Notes: generated by a model not told the origin, from the sequence alone. 36,454 nt of DNA from Brevundimonas diminuta 470-4 (GCA_000318405.1 KB291777.1:1-36454), one strand, 5' to 3'; shown: positions 24,421 through 32,758, counted from the first letter of the stretch. A program made the numbers and translations.

Positions 24421-24924
24421 ATGAAACGTCTGTTCGCCCTGACCGCCCTATCGGCCGCCGCCCTCACGCTGACTCTGTCCTTGGCCGCCTGCGACCAGCC
24501 CGCCGAGAAAACGGCCGAGGTCGTCGATGCGACGGTCGCCCCCGGCACGGTCCAGGTCGCCGACGCCTGGTGCCGCCCCACGCCCAACAGCGCCAAGGTC
24601 GGGGGCTGCTACCTGACCCTGACGGCGGGTTCCGACGACCGTCTGGTCAGCGTCTCGACCGCCCTGGCCCAGTCGGCCGAGGTCCATGAGATGAAGATGG
24701 AGAACGGGGTGATGAGCATGGGCCATCTGGCCGACGGCCTGCCCCTGCCCGCCGGAACCCCGGTCGAGCTGAAGCCCGGCGGCAACCACATCATGCTGAT
24801 GGGCCTGCGCGATCCTCTGGTCGACGGGCGGATCGCCTCCTTCACCCTGACCTTCGAAAAGGCCGGTCCGATCAGCGTCCACGCGGCGATCAAGCAGCCC
24901 CCGGTGGTGGATTCGGAAGAGTAA
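24421..24924 (+). CDS. PCu(A)C copper chaperone lipoprotein
   Basis: 167 residues from ATG 24421 with a strong AAGGAG eight bases upstream. A lipoprotein signal ends in L-A-A-C (C24). The PCu(A)C domain (DUF461) follows: VADAW (46-50), YLTL, EVHEMKMENGVMSM (87-100; H89 and M100) and GGNHIMLMGL (120-129; H123 and M125), the H-x10-M-x22-H-x-M Cu(I)-binding signature. Such periplasmic chaperones deliver copper to cytochrome oxidase or other cuproproteins. Unusual are C51 and C63 in DAWCRPTPNSAKVGGCY, where the family normally has Ala/Val. It is the last gene of the copper operon. Confidence 0.9.
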   Translation: MKRLFALTALSAAALTLTLSLAACDQPAEKTAEVVDATVAPGTVQVADAWCRPTPNSAKVGGCYLTLTAGSDDRLVSVSTALAQSAEVHEMKMENGVMSMGHLADGLPLPAGTPVELKPGGNHIMLMGLRDPLVDGRIASFTLTFEKAGPISVHAAIKQPPVVDSEE

Positions 24925-24997
24925 AAAGCTCTCTTGGCGGCGCAAGCCTGACAAACCGGCCCGAACCGGCTAAAGGCTCGCGCTCACGAGGAATACC

Positions 24998-26095
24998 ATG
25001 GCCCTGAAAGTCGCGATCGTCGGCCTGCCCAACGTCGGCAAGTCCACCCTGTTCAACGCCCTGACCAAGACGGCGGCGGCCCAAGCGGCCAACTATCCGT
25101 TCTGCACCATCGAGCCGAACACCGGCGACGTGGCCGTGCCGGAACCGCGCCTGAACATCCTGGCCGGCATCGCCGGGTCCAAGGAGATCATCCCCTCGCG
25201 GATCACCTTCGTGGACATCGCGGGTCTGGTGCGCGGCGCGTCCAAGGGCGAAGGTCTGGGCAACCAGTTCCTGGCCAACATCCGCGACTGTGACGCCATC
25301 GCCTTCGTCGCGCGCTGCTTCGTCGACGACGACATCACCCACGTCGAGAACCGCATCGACCCGATCTCCGACCTCGAGATCATCGAGACGGAGCTGATGC
25401 TGGCCGACCTGGAGAGCCTCGAGCGTCGCCGCGTCCAGATCGAGAAGCGCGCCAAGGGCGGCGACAAGGAATCCCAGCTGAATCTGAAGCTGATCGACGC
25501 CGCGCTCGAGAAGCTGCGCGACGGCAAGCCCGCGCGTTTGGCCGAGGTGTCCAAGGAAGACCGCAAGGCCTGGGACATGCTGCAACTGCTGACCGCCCTG
25601 CCCGCCCTCTACGTCGCCAACGTCGAGGAAGGTTCGGCCGACAAGGGCAATGAGCTGTCCGACCTGGTCGCCAAACGCGCCGCCGAAGACAACGCCAACT
25701 CAGTCGTCATCTCGGCCCAGATCGAGTCGGAAATCGCCGTCCTGGACGACGAGGAGCAGAAGGAGTTCCTCGAGACCCTGGGTCTGGAAGAGCCCGGCCT
25801 GAACCGCCTGATCCGCGAAGCCTACAAGCTGCTGGGCCTGCAGACCTACTTCACCGTCGGCCCCAAGGAAGCGCGCGCCTGGACCATCCCCGTCGGCGCC
25901 ACCGCGCCGCAGGCGGCGGGCGTGATCCACACCGACTTCGAAAAAGGCTTCATCCGCGGCGAAACCATCGCCTTCGACGACTATGTCGCGCTGAAGGGCG
26001 AAGCGGGCGCCAAGGAAGCGGGCAAGATGCGCGCCGAAGGCAAGGCCTATGTCGTCAAGGACGGGGATGTGATGCATTTCCTGTTCAACAACTAA
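24998..26095 (+). CDS. ychF: Redox-regulated ATPase YchF (Obg-related)
   Basis: 365 residues from ATG 24998, with GAGGA six bases before it. YchF is a P-loop protein of the Obg family that hydrolyses ATP rather than GTP and binds ribosomes. Motifs: P-loop GLPNVGKST (9-17), switch-region FVDIAGLVRGASKGEGLGNQFL (G3 DIAG at 73-76), NVEE (208-211) in place of the GTPase NKxD, and a C-terminal TGS domain (about 285-365: YFTVGPKEARAWTIP and KAYVVKDGDVMHFLFNN). Length is exact for the family. It often follows pth; here the copper operon and the DUF4139 genes separate the two. Confidence 0.96.
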   Translation: MALKVAIVGLPNVGKSTLFNALTKTAAAQAANYPFCTIEPNTGDVAVPEPRLNILAGIAGSKEIIPSRITFVDIAGLVRGASKGEGLGNQFLANIRDCDAIAFVARCFVDDDITHVENRIDPISDLEIIETELMLADLESLERRRVQIEKRAKGGDKESQLNLKLIDAALEKLRDGKPARLAEVSKEDRKAWDMLQLLTALPALYVANVEEGSADKGNELSDLVAKRAAEDNANSVVISAQIESEIAVLDDEEQKEFLETLGLEEPGLNRLIREAYKLLGLQTYFTVGPKEARAWTIPVGATAPQAAGVIHTDFEKGFIRGETIAFDDYVALKGEAGAKEAGKMRAEGKAYVVKDGDVMHFLFNN

Positions 26096-26177
26096 CTCGA
26101 GCAAAAAAGGCGGGGGCTCCTTCCCGGAAGCGTCCACCCTTGACGATGAGGGATTCGGTAATCAGTGATCTCCAACA

Positions 26178-26195
26178 CGGTTCGATATCGAACCG
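26178..26195. promoter_or_regulatory. Perfect 18-bp palindrome before the two-repeat secreted gene
   Basis: CGGTTCGATATCGAACCG is a perfect palindrome 12 bases before the ATG at 26208. It looks like a dimeric repressor operator. TTGACG at 26140-26145 could be a -35, but no fitting -10 was found. The regulator is unknown. Confidence 0.55.
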
Positions 26196-26207
26196 CGGGG
26201 TTGTGTC

Positions 26208-27860
26208 ATGCTGTCTTGCCGTATCCTTCTTGGCGCCGTCGCGCCCCTGAGCCTGCTGCTGGCGACCTTGGCGGCGCCGGCCGAGGCTCAAGACTCCGCT
26301 CCCATTCCCTCCGCTGCCGAAACCGATGAGGACGCGGGACAGGACGTCGAAATCGACGCCCCCGCAGCTATCGCTCCCCTGATCGGTGCGGAAAGATTTC
26401 TGACCGAGGTCTTGGGTATGGAGCCGACCGGCGATCCCGTCGTCTCCGGCGTCACGATCAAGGGGCAACCCTTTCTTACCGCGCCGCTTCGCCTGAAAAG
26501 CGAAGGTCGGCTGGTCGCGGATATCGCGACCGCCAGCCACCGGATGGCCGCCGGAGCACCCGTCGTCCACCGCGAATTCAAGCCCAGAACGGTCGACCAA
26601 TCTGAATCCATCCAGGCCTGGTGCGGTCCGGGCGAACAGCGCGGCATGTTCGGTTGGGCGCGCGGCTTCACCGTATGCATGGTGCACACCAGCGACGGTA
26701 AAGCCAATCTGGGAACGCCCGTGTTGGCTTACGGCCCCTGGTGGACGGCGCGTGAAGTCAGTTTCACTTCTGTGGACGCCAGAACGGAGCGGGTCGAGGT
26801 GATTCCGGCGGAGGCCGCTTCAGCCTTCGATCTGACCATCGTCTATGAGCGCGTACGCAACGACGGCCTGACGATCCGCGCAGGGATTGAAGGCCCCGGG
26901 ATGACGGCCGACGCCAAGCCATATCGCTATACGATGCGGCGCCGCGTCCTGCCCGTGACCGACGGGGTGGCTCGAATGGTCTATGACGGCGTGCTGTTGC
27001 AACTCACGCCTCAGGGCGCGGGTGACTCCATTGCGGTCAATTCAGAACGGGTCGCGCCTCCCGTCGATTTCAACGCACTGCTGAAACAAGCTGAGAACCG
27101 CGCCGCGACCGCGACCGCCCAAACGCCCGGTGAAGAACTCCAGACAGATGACAGTCGGCTGGACCCCACGCCGTTCGTCATCGGCGGCGTAAGGTTGCAG
27201 CCGGAAGCGATGACAGCGGGTCAGGGCGTCATCAGTCGAGGCGGGGTCGTCCTGTCTGGCCCGGCGGAATATGCGGTTACGGGCCGTCTATCGAGACCCC
27301 TGAACCTGCGCGCGCCTCTGATCAATGATTTCGCGCCCGAGGGCATGATCCTGCATGAAGTCGAGTTTGCGCGAACCACCCCGCTGGGCGCGCGAACCAT
27401 GACCCGCATCTGGTGCGGCCCTATCGGCGCTCCGACGATCTGGAGCAGCAAGCGCGTGACCATGTGCCTGCGGCGCGGCCAGTCGACCCCGCTTGAGGCT
27501 TTCTGGCCGTCCACTGGTCGTCCCTGGCTGGGCACGACCATGTCGTCCGGCGCTGTGGGCGCGCTTCCGGCTTACGACTTCGAGATCGAGCGGTCGCCTA
27601 GCTCGCTGCTTGAGCCCCTGGACGTCAGAGCCGAGATTCAGCGATTGACCGATACGGCCGTCACGCTGCGGATCTTCGCCCGCAAGGGCGATGAAGACGC
27701 CCTGATCCTGGTCCTCTCGCCGGAGTTCAAGGATGGCGAAGCTGCAATCCCGCTTTGGAGCCACCGTCTCCTGCTGACGCGTTCGGGCGCCGGCGTCACG
27801 GCGCAATTCAGCGCGGACGGCGATGGCGAAGGGCCGACCGCACAGGGCGTCTATCCCTGA
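26208..27860 (+). CDS. Secreted protein with two internal WCGP repeats, function unknown
   Basis: 550 residues from ATG 26208. A Sec signal peptide (cut after AEA, residue 27) precedes an acidic, Ala/Asp/Glu-rich linker (28-55). Two repeat units follow: residues about 83-165 and 322-425. Each contains a G-R-L turn (SEGRL; TGRL), a strand before AWCGP or IWCGP, and a second cysteine 17-18 residues on (C139/C157; C403/C420) followed by a basic or charged stretch. This suggests one disulfide per repeat. A region around 200-275 is beta-rich. I do not recognise a family. Base use is somewhat less extreme than in its neighbours. Possibly periplasmic. It is controlled by the palindrome before it (inference). 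Confidence 0.82.
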   Translation: MLSCRILLGAVAPLSLLLATLAAPAEAQDSAPIPSAAETDEDAGQDVEIDAPAAIAPLIGAERFLTEVLGMEPTGDPVVSGVTIKGQPFLTAPLRLKSEGRLVADIATASHRMAAGAPVVHREFKPRTVDQSESIQAWCGPGEQRGMFGWARGFTVCMVHTSDGKANLGTPVLAYGPWWTAREVSFTSVDARTERVEVIPAEAASAFDLTIVYERVRNDGLTIRAGIEGPGMTADAKPYRYTMRRRVLPVTDGVARMVYDGVLLQLTPQGAGDSIAVNSERVAPPVDFNALLKQAENRAATATAQTPGEELQTDDSRLDPTPFVIGGVRLQPEAMTAGQGVISRGGVVLSGPAEYAVTGRLSRPLNLRAPLINDFAPEGMILHEVEFARTTPLGARTMTRIWCGPIGAPTIWSSKRVTMCLRRGQSTPLEAFWPSTGRPWLGTTMSSGAVGALPAYDFEIERSPSSLLEPLDVRAEIQRLTDTAVTLRIFARKGDEDALILVLSPEFKDGEAAIPLWSHRLLLTRSGAGVTAQFSADGDGEGPTAQGVYP

Positions 27861-28051
27861 CGCTCACCACGCCAGGCAAGGCCCGGGCTGGAAAATCTAG
27901 GACATGATGTTTCAAAAACAGCGACATCACCCTGATCGATTAGAAAATCTTACCGGCTAGGTAGAATTGCTGAAAACCTATGCCCTTGCGGGTATCGACA
28001 AAGCCCGGAATGAATCAGCCCGACTGACGCTGATAATCCTCCAGGGAAGCC
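27861..28051 (+). promoter_or_regulatory. Structured AT-richer leader before metY
   Basis: This 191-base gap has clearly lower GC than its surroundings. It holds hairpins TGATGT/ACATCA (27905-27910 with 27924-27929), GATT-AGAA-AATC (27938-27949), TACC/GGTA (27951-27954 with 27960-27963), TAGGT/ACCTA (27958-27962 with 27976-27980) and ATGCCC/GGGTAT (27980-27985 with 27990-27995). The third and fourth share bases, so they exclude one another. I do not recognise a known riboswitch class; it does not fit my recollection of SAM-II. Confidence 0.5.
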
Positions 28052-29323
28052 ATGAAGTTCGACACCCTCGCCGTGCACGCGGGCTATGCGCCCGATCCGA
28101 CCACCAAGTCGGTCGCCGTGCCCATCTATCAGACCACCAGCTACGCCTTCGACGACACCCAGCACGGGGCGGACCTGTTCGACCTGAAGGTGGCGGGCAA
28201 CATCTACACCCGCATCATGAACCCGACGTCCGACGTGCTGGAACAGCGCCTCGCGGCGCTGGAGGGCGGCATCGCGGCGCTGACCGTGGCCTCGGGTCAG
28301 GCGGCGATTACCTATGCGATCCTGACCATCGCCGAGGCGGGCGACAACATCATCGCCACCTCGACCCTGTACGGCGGCACCTACAACCTGTTCGCCCACA
28401 CCCTGCCCCAGTACGGCATCACGGTGCGCTTCATCGACGCCGCCGATCCGGCCGCGATCGCCGCCCATACGGATGAGCGCACCAAGGCGGTGTTCTGCGA
28501 GTCCATCGGCAACCCGCTGGGCAATGTCGTGGACTTCGGCGCCCTGGCCGACGCGGCGCACGCGCAAGGTCTGCCGCTGATCGTCGACAACACCGTGCCG
28601 ACCCCCTACCTGACCCGCCCGATCGAGCATGGGGCGGACATCGTCATCCACTCCCTGACCAAATACATCGGCGGCCACGGCACCAGCATCGGCGGCGCCA
28701 TCGTAGACAGCGGCAACTTCCCCTGGGCCGAGCACAAGGCGCGCTTCCGCCGCCTGAACGAGCCGGAAGTCAGCTACCACGGCGTCATCTATACTGAGGC
28801 GCTCGGCCCGGCGGCCTTCATCGGCCGCGTCCGCACCGTCCTGCTGCGCAACACCGGGGCGGCCATTTCGCCGTTCAACAGCTTCCTGATCCTGCAGGGG
28901 CTTGAGACGCTGGCCCTGCGCATGGACCGCCACGTCGAGAATGCGACCGCCGTCGCCCAATGGCTGAAGGCCCACCCCAAGGTGGAATGGGTCAACTACG
29001 CCGGGCTTGCCGACCACGCCTCCCACCCGTTGATCCAGAAGTATTTCGGCGGCAAGGCGTCCGGCCTGCTGACCTTCGGCGTGAAAGGCGGCCGCGAGGC
29101 GGGCGCCCGCTTCCAGGACGCAGTGAAGATCTTCACCCGTCTGGTCAACATCGGCGACGCCAAGTCGCTGGTCTGCCACCCGGCCTCGACCACCCACCGC
29201 CAGCTGTCGCCGGACGAACTGGAGAAGGCAGGCGTGACCGAGGACACCGTGCGCCTGTCGGTCGGCATCGAGCATATCGACGACCTGATCGCCGACCTGG
29301 ATCAGGCGCTGACGGCGGTCTGA
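28052..29323 (+). CDS. metY: O-acetylhomoserine sulfhydrylase (MetY-type, PLP)
   Basis: 423 residues from ATG 28052. The enzyme condenses O-acetylhomoserine (or O-succinylhomoserine) with sulfide to make homocysteine in methionine synthesis. Cys/Met-metabolism PLP motifs are complete: Y52 and R54 in IYTRIMNPT, the Gly-rich phosphate-binding SGQAA, Y107, D179 in VDNT and the Schiff-base K204 in HSLTKYIGGHGT. Length fits the MetY branch rather than the shorter MetB/MetZ. The pairing of a long structured leader with this gene suggests regulation by methionine, SAM or sulfur state. O-succinylhomoserine use (MetZ) cannot be excluded. It ends in its own terminator. Confidence 0.92.
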   Translation: MKFDTLAVHAGYAPDPTTKSVAVPIYQTTSYAFDDTQHGADLFDLKVAGNIYTRIMNPTSDVLEQRLAALEGGIAALTVASGQAAITYAILTIAEAGDNIIATSTLYGGTYNLFAHTLPQYGITVRFIDAADPAAIAAHTDERTKAVFCESIGNPLGNVVDFGALADAAHAQGLPLIVDNTVPTPYLTRPIEHGADIVIHSLTKYIGGHGTSIGGAIVDSGNFPWAEHKARFRRLNEPEVSYHGVIYTEALGPAAFIGRVRTVLLRNTGAAISPFNSFLILQGLETLALRMDRHVENATAVAQWLKAHPKVEWVNYAGLADHASHPLIQKYFGGKASGLLTFGVKGGREAGARFQDAVKIFTRLVNIGDAKSLVCHPASTTHRQLSPDELEKAGVTEDTVRLSVGIEHIDDLIADLDQALTAV

Positions 29324-29343
29324 CCGTCAAAGGCCGACATGAG

Positions 29344-29383
29344 AAGGCCCTCTGCCCGACGATGGACAGAGGCCTTTCTTCTT
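29344..29383 (+). terminator. Terminator after metY
   Basis: AAGGCC-C-TCTG-C-CC (29344-29357) pairs with GG-A-CAGA-GGCCTT (29364-29376) with one bulge and one mismatch, followed by TTTCTTCTT. It separates metY from the convergent peptidase gene. Confidence 0.8.
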
Positions 29384-29398
29384 GCGCTCAAGCCGCCC

Positions 29399-31003
29399 CT
29401 AGCGCCGCGCGGCGGCGCTGCGGTCGCGGACCTGGCCGAACTCAGACGTCGGCTTCCAGGTCGGCCACCCGTCGCCGTTGGCGAGTTCTAACCCCAGGCG
29501 ATACAGCAGGGTCAGATTCTCGACCGCTGAACGCAGATCCCAGTCCGCCGACCATTCGTCGCTGGGGCGGTGATAGTCGGCTGCGAACTTGGCCTTCCAC
29601 GCCGCCAGTCCCGCCTCGCGTCCGCCCTCGACCCAGTCCACGCCGTGCCACGGCATCAGGGCCGGAACCCCCGCGCGGGCGAACGGGAAGTGGTCCGAGC
29701 GATAGTAGAAGTTCTGCTCCGGCTGGCCGTCGTCGGAGACATAGCGCCCCTCCTTCTCGGCCAGGGCCTGCAGGTCGTCCTCAAGGCTGTTCTGCCCCTT
29801 GCCGAAGATCGGCACGTCCTTCGTCGGGCCGCTGAGAGGCAGCATGTCGATGTTGATGTCGGCCACCGTCGTCTCGAGCGGATAGACCGGGTCGGCGACA
29901 TAGGCGTAGGCGCCCAGCAGGCCCATTTCCTCGGCCGCCATATGGGCGAAGACGATGCTGCGCTTCGGCGTCGGGGCGGCCTTCAGCTGACGCGCCATCT
30001 CCACCACGCCGATGGTGCCCGAGGCGTTGTCCCAGGCGCCGTTGAAGATCTTGTCGTCGCCTGCGGTATCCTCATTGACGCCGACATGGTCCCAGTGGGC
30101 CGAATAGATGATCACCTCGTTCGGACGCTCGCTGCCGGTAATGCGGGCCAGCAGATTGTGGGTGCGCAGGATTTCGACCGTCTCCTCGGCCGAGGCTGTG
30201 ACCCTCACATCCAGCGGGAAGGCGCGAAAGTCGCCGGTCTGGAGCCGAGGCTTCAGCGTCGCCAGATCCACGCCCATTTCGGCGGCTGCATCACGGTTGA
30301 CCGCGCCGCTGAGCGTCAGTTCGGCCGAACCGGGCGTCAGGGTGCGGGTGCGCGTCGCCCCGCCCGTTTCGCGGCGCCACGCGGCGGCGCCCGCGTCGCC
30401 GTCGATGATCGTCAGGACCGCCGCCGCGCCACGCCGCTTGGCCTCGTCGGCCTTATAGGCGGCGGACTGATAGTTGGTGGCGTAGGGGCCGTTGAACAGT
30501 TCGCCGTCAGGCTCGCCCGCCACGACCAGCACGACCGCCCCCGTTACATCCAGACCGCCATAGTCGTCCCAGCCCCGCTCGGGCGCATGGATGCCGTAAC
30601 CGGCGAAGACGACGGGCGCGTTCGCCACCTCGCCGGTCGCCGCAGCGTTCATCGCGCGCAGGGTGAAGTCCGTGCCCGCCACCAGGGCCCGCCCCTGAGA
30701 CGTCGCGCCAGACCAGCTCAGCGTCGGTTGCCCCTTGGGCGTCAGCCGCTTCAGGTCGATGACCTGCAGCCATTGCCCGTCAGGACCGCCCGGCTCCATC
30801 CCCATGGCTTCATACTGGGCCTGCAGCCAGTCCAGCGTCTTCTTCTCGCCCTCAGTGCCCGGATAGCGGCCCTGGAAGTCGTCGGCGCTGATGATGTGGA
30901 TCTCATCCGACAGGCGCTGGGCCGAAAAGTCCTGAGCCGAGGTCGCGCCTGCGACCAGCAGCAGGGCGGCGGCGGCGACGCCGCGAATGAAGCGGTGGTG
31001 CAT
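29399..31003 (-). CDS. Secreted M28 family metallopeptidase with PA domain (second of tandem pair)
   Basis: 534 residues from ATG 31003, which has AAGGGAA six bases upstream; a start at 31048 would lengthen it by 15 residues without a signal-like gain. A signal peptide (cut after TSA, about 23) is followed by an N-terminal helix, a PA domain inserted at about 140-260 (VVFAGYGIHAPERGWDDYGG) and the M28 catalytic part. Zinc ligands are visible in SAHWDHVG, NGAWDNASG, AAEEMGLLG, NIDM and YHRPSDEW. Family members are amino- or carboxypeptidases acting in the periplasm or outside. It is the diverged paralogue of the gene at 31109-32758, with the same ending SAAARR. Confidence 0.9.
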   Translation of the reverse strand: MHHRFIRGVAAAALLLVAGATSAQDFSAQRLSDEIHIISADDFQGRYPGTEGEKKTLDWLQAQYEAMGMEPGGPDGQWLQVIDLKRLTPKGQPTLSWSGATSQGRALVAGTDFTLRAMNAAATGEVANAPVVFAGYGIHAPERGWDDYGGLDVTGAVVLVVAGEPDGELFNGPYATNYQSAAYKADEAKRRGAAAVLTIIDGDAGAAAWRRETGGATRTRTLTPGSAELTLSGAVNRDAAAEMGVDLATLKPRLQTGDFRAFPLDVRVTASAEETVEILRTHNLLARITGSERPNEVIIYSAHWDHVGVNEDTAGDDKIFNGAWDNASGTIGVVEMARQLKAAPTPKRSIVFAHMAAEEMGLLGAYAYVADPVYPLETTVADINIDMLPLSGPTKDVPIFGKGQNSLEDDLQALAEKEGRYVSDDGQPEQNFYYRSDHFPFARAGVPALMPWHGVDWVEGGREAGLAAWKAKFAADYHRPSDEWSADWDLRSAVENLTLLYRLGLELANGDGWPTWKPTSEFGQVRDRSAAARR

Positions 31004-31049
31004 GGCGATTCCCTTCAGCCTCCCCCACGAGGCCCATCTGATAGTCATA

Positions 31050-31073
31050 GGGCGGCCTCTTGCGAGGCCGCCC
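31050..31073. other. Perfect 10-bp hairpin between the two M28 genes
   Basis: GGGCGGCCTC and GAGGCCGCCC pair perfectly across TTGC, in the 105-base gap between the peptidase genes. On the minus (coding) strand it is followed by TATGAC rather than a T-run, so it is not a standard terminator. It could stabilise the upstream mRNA segment or slow transcription. Confidence 0.6.
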
Positions 31074-31108
31074 CTTACATTTTCGTCATCTTCGTCTCGA
31101 AAGACGGA

Positions 31109-32758
31109 TCAACGGCGCGCGGCGGCGCTCTTGGCGCGCTCGGGACCGAACTCCGAACCAGCCTTCCATTCGGGCCAGTCACGGCTGTTGGCCAGGTCCT
31201 GACCGACCTTGAACATGACCTCCAGGTCCTGAAGCATGCCGGCGTAGTCCCAATCGGCCTCCCACTCATCCGCCGCCTGATGGTAGCGGTTGGCGCGATA
31301 GTCGGCGGCGCGCGCCTGACGCGGCTCGATCGGCGCATCGACGAAATCGCCGGTCGACGACAGATAGGCCATCGGCACGCCCTTCTTGGCCAGCGGGAAG
31401 TGATCCGAGCGGAAGTAGATGCCCGCTGCGGCCCCCGCATCGCCGACGAAACCGCGTCCTTGCGCCGCCGCCGCCGCGATCACCGGCTCATCCAGTTCCG
31501 AATGACCATAGCCGGTCACGCCCAGCTTGTTCATGCGCCCGAAAACGGCGGTCGAATCGATGTTGAAGCCGCCCACGGTCTTCTCCAGCGGATACAGCGG
31601 GTTCGCAGCGTAGAATTCGGACCCCAGCAGGCCGCTTTCCTCGCCGGTGAAGCTGATCATCACGATGGTGCGCTCAGGACGCGGCCCCGCCGCAAAGGCG
31701 CGCGCCAGTTCCAGCAGGCCCGCCGTGCCCGAGGCGTTGTCGATGGCGCCGTTGAAGATGCGGTCGCCGTTGGCGTCCGGCTCACCCATGCCGATGTGGT
31801 CCCAGTGGCCGGTATAGAGGATGGTCTCGTCCGGGTGGGTCGAGCCTTCCAGCTTGGCCACGACGTTGTGGGTGACGATGCGATCGGTGGCGACGTCGAA
31901 GCTGGCGTCGACCGTCGCGCCCTTCAGCTCGACCGGCTGGAAGTCACGGCTGCGCGCCTTGATCTTCTCCTGCTCGAAATCGAGCCCGGCGCGGCGGAAC
32001 AGATCGACGGCGAGATCACGCTGGATCCAGCCCTCCATCGCCACGCGTTCGGACGCCGGATCGGCGCGCACGATGTCGAACTGCGGCACGCCCCAGGAGT
32101 TCGCGACCGTGGTCCAGCCGTAGGAGGCGGGCTTGGTCTCGTGCACGATCAGCACGCCCGCCGCGCCCTGGCGTGCGGCTTCCTCGAACTTGTAGGTCCA
32201 GCGGCCGTAGTAGGTCATCGCTTCGCCGCCGAAGGTGTTCAGCGACGGGTCTTCAAAGTCGGCGTCATTGACCAGGACCACGATGACCTTGCCGCGCACG
32301 TCGGTCTTGAAGTCGTTCCAGTCACGCTCCGGCGCGCTGATGCCGTAACCGACGAAGACCAGCGGCTTGTCCTTCAGGTCGACCGCAGCGCCCGGCAGGC
32401 GCGTCGTCATGGTGACTTCCTGGCCTTGCGTCAGCGACTGGCTCCAGTCGCCCAGCTTCAGCCGGCCCGCGACATTGGAAACGGCGAAACGGTTCAGGCC
32501 GACCGCCTGGGTCCAGCCGCCGTTCTCGCCGCCCGGCGCGAAGCCTGCGCCCGCGTACTGGCGGCTCAGATAGTCGATGACCTTCTGCTCGGCCGGGGTG
32601 GCGATGCCGCGCCCCTCGAAGCTGTCGTCCGACAGGATGCGGATGTCCTCGGAAATACGCGCAGCGTCGAAGGCGGGCGTGCTCTGGGCCTGGGCCGCAG
32701 CGGCCGCGCCCAGGGCGGCGGCGAAGGCCAGGACGGCCACGGACGATGAAATACGCAT
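31109..32758 (-). CDS. Secreted M28 family metallopeptidase with PA domain (first of tandem pair)
   Basis: 549 residues from ATG 32758, with GAGGGG upstream. A signal peptide is cut after AQA (about 24). The PA domain is seen at about 130-270 (VFVGYGISAPERDWNDF). The catalytic part shows zinc ligands in TGHWDHIG, NGAIDNASG, TGEESGLLG, FNIDS and YHQAADEW. Next to them come YFRSDHFPLAKKGVP and the ending FGPERAKSAAARR. It likely degrades peptides in the periplasm or exterior. Full-length similarity and shared domain order mark it as the tandem duplicate of the next gene. The petABC terminator lies between it and petC. Confidence 0.92.
   Translation of the reverse strand: MRISSSVAVLAFAAALGAAAAAQAQSTPAFDAARISEDIRILSDDSFEGRGIATPAEQKVIDYLSRQYAGAGFAPGGENGGWTQAVGLNRFAVSNVAGRLKLGDWSQSLTQGQEVTMTTRLPGAAVDLKDKPLVFVGYGISAPERDWNDFKTDVRGKVIVVLVNDADFEDPSLNTFGGEAMTYYGRWTYKFEEAARQGAAGVLIVHETKPASYGWTTVANSWGVPQFDIVRADPASERVAMEGWIQRDLAVDLFRRAGLDFEQEKIKARSRDFQPVELKGATVDASFDVATDRIVTHNVVAKLEGSTHPDETILYTGHWDHIGMGEPDANGDRIFNGAIDNASGTAGLLELARAFAAGPRPERTIVMISFTGEESGLLGSEFYAANPLYPLEKTVGGFNIDSTAVFGRMNKLGVTGYGHSELDEPVIAAAAAQGRGFVGDAGAAAGIYFRSDHFPLAKKGVPMAYLSSTGDFVDAPIEPRQARAADYRANRYHQAADEWEADWDYAGMLQDLEVMFKVGQDLANSRDWPEWKAGSEFGPERAKSAAARR

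Noticed and set aside
27861..28051. SAM-II riboswitch before metY
   Set aside because: Position is right, but I could not find the conserved SAM-II core as I remember it. Left as an unclassified structured leader pending an Rfam search.
27950..29275. 441-codon minus-strand frame
   Set aside because: Antisense to metY, which has the full PLP motif set.
31050..31073. Terminator between the M28 genes
   Set aside because: The stem is perfect, but the coding strand has no T-run after it, so it is listed as a hairpin only.
29570..32749. Plus-strand open frame of 1059 codons
   Set aside because: It is antisense to both M28 peptidase genes, has His/Arg/Gly/Asp-biased composition without any domain, and the opposite strand holds complete zinc-ligand motifs.
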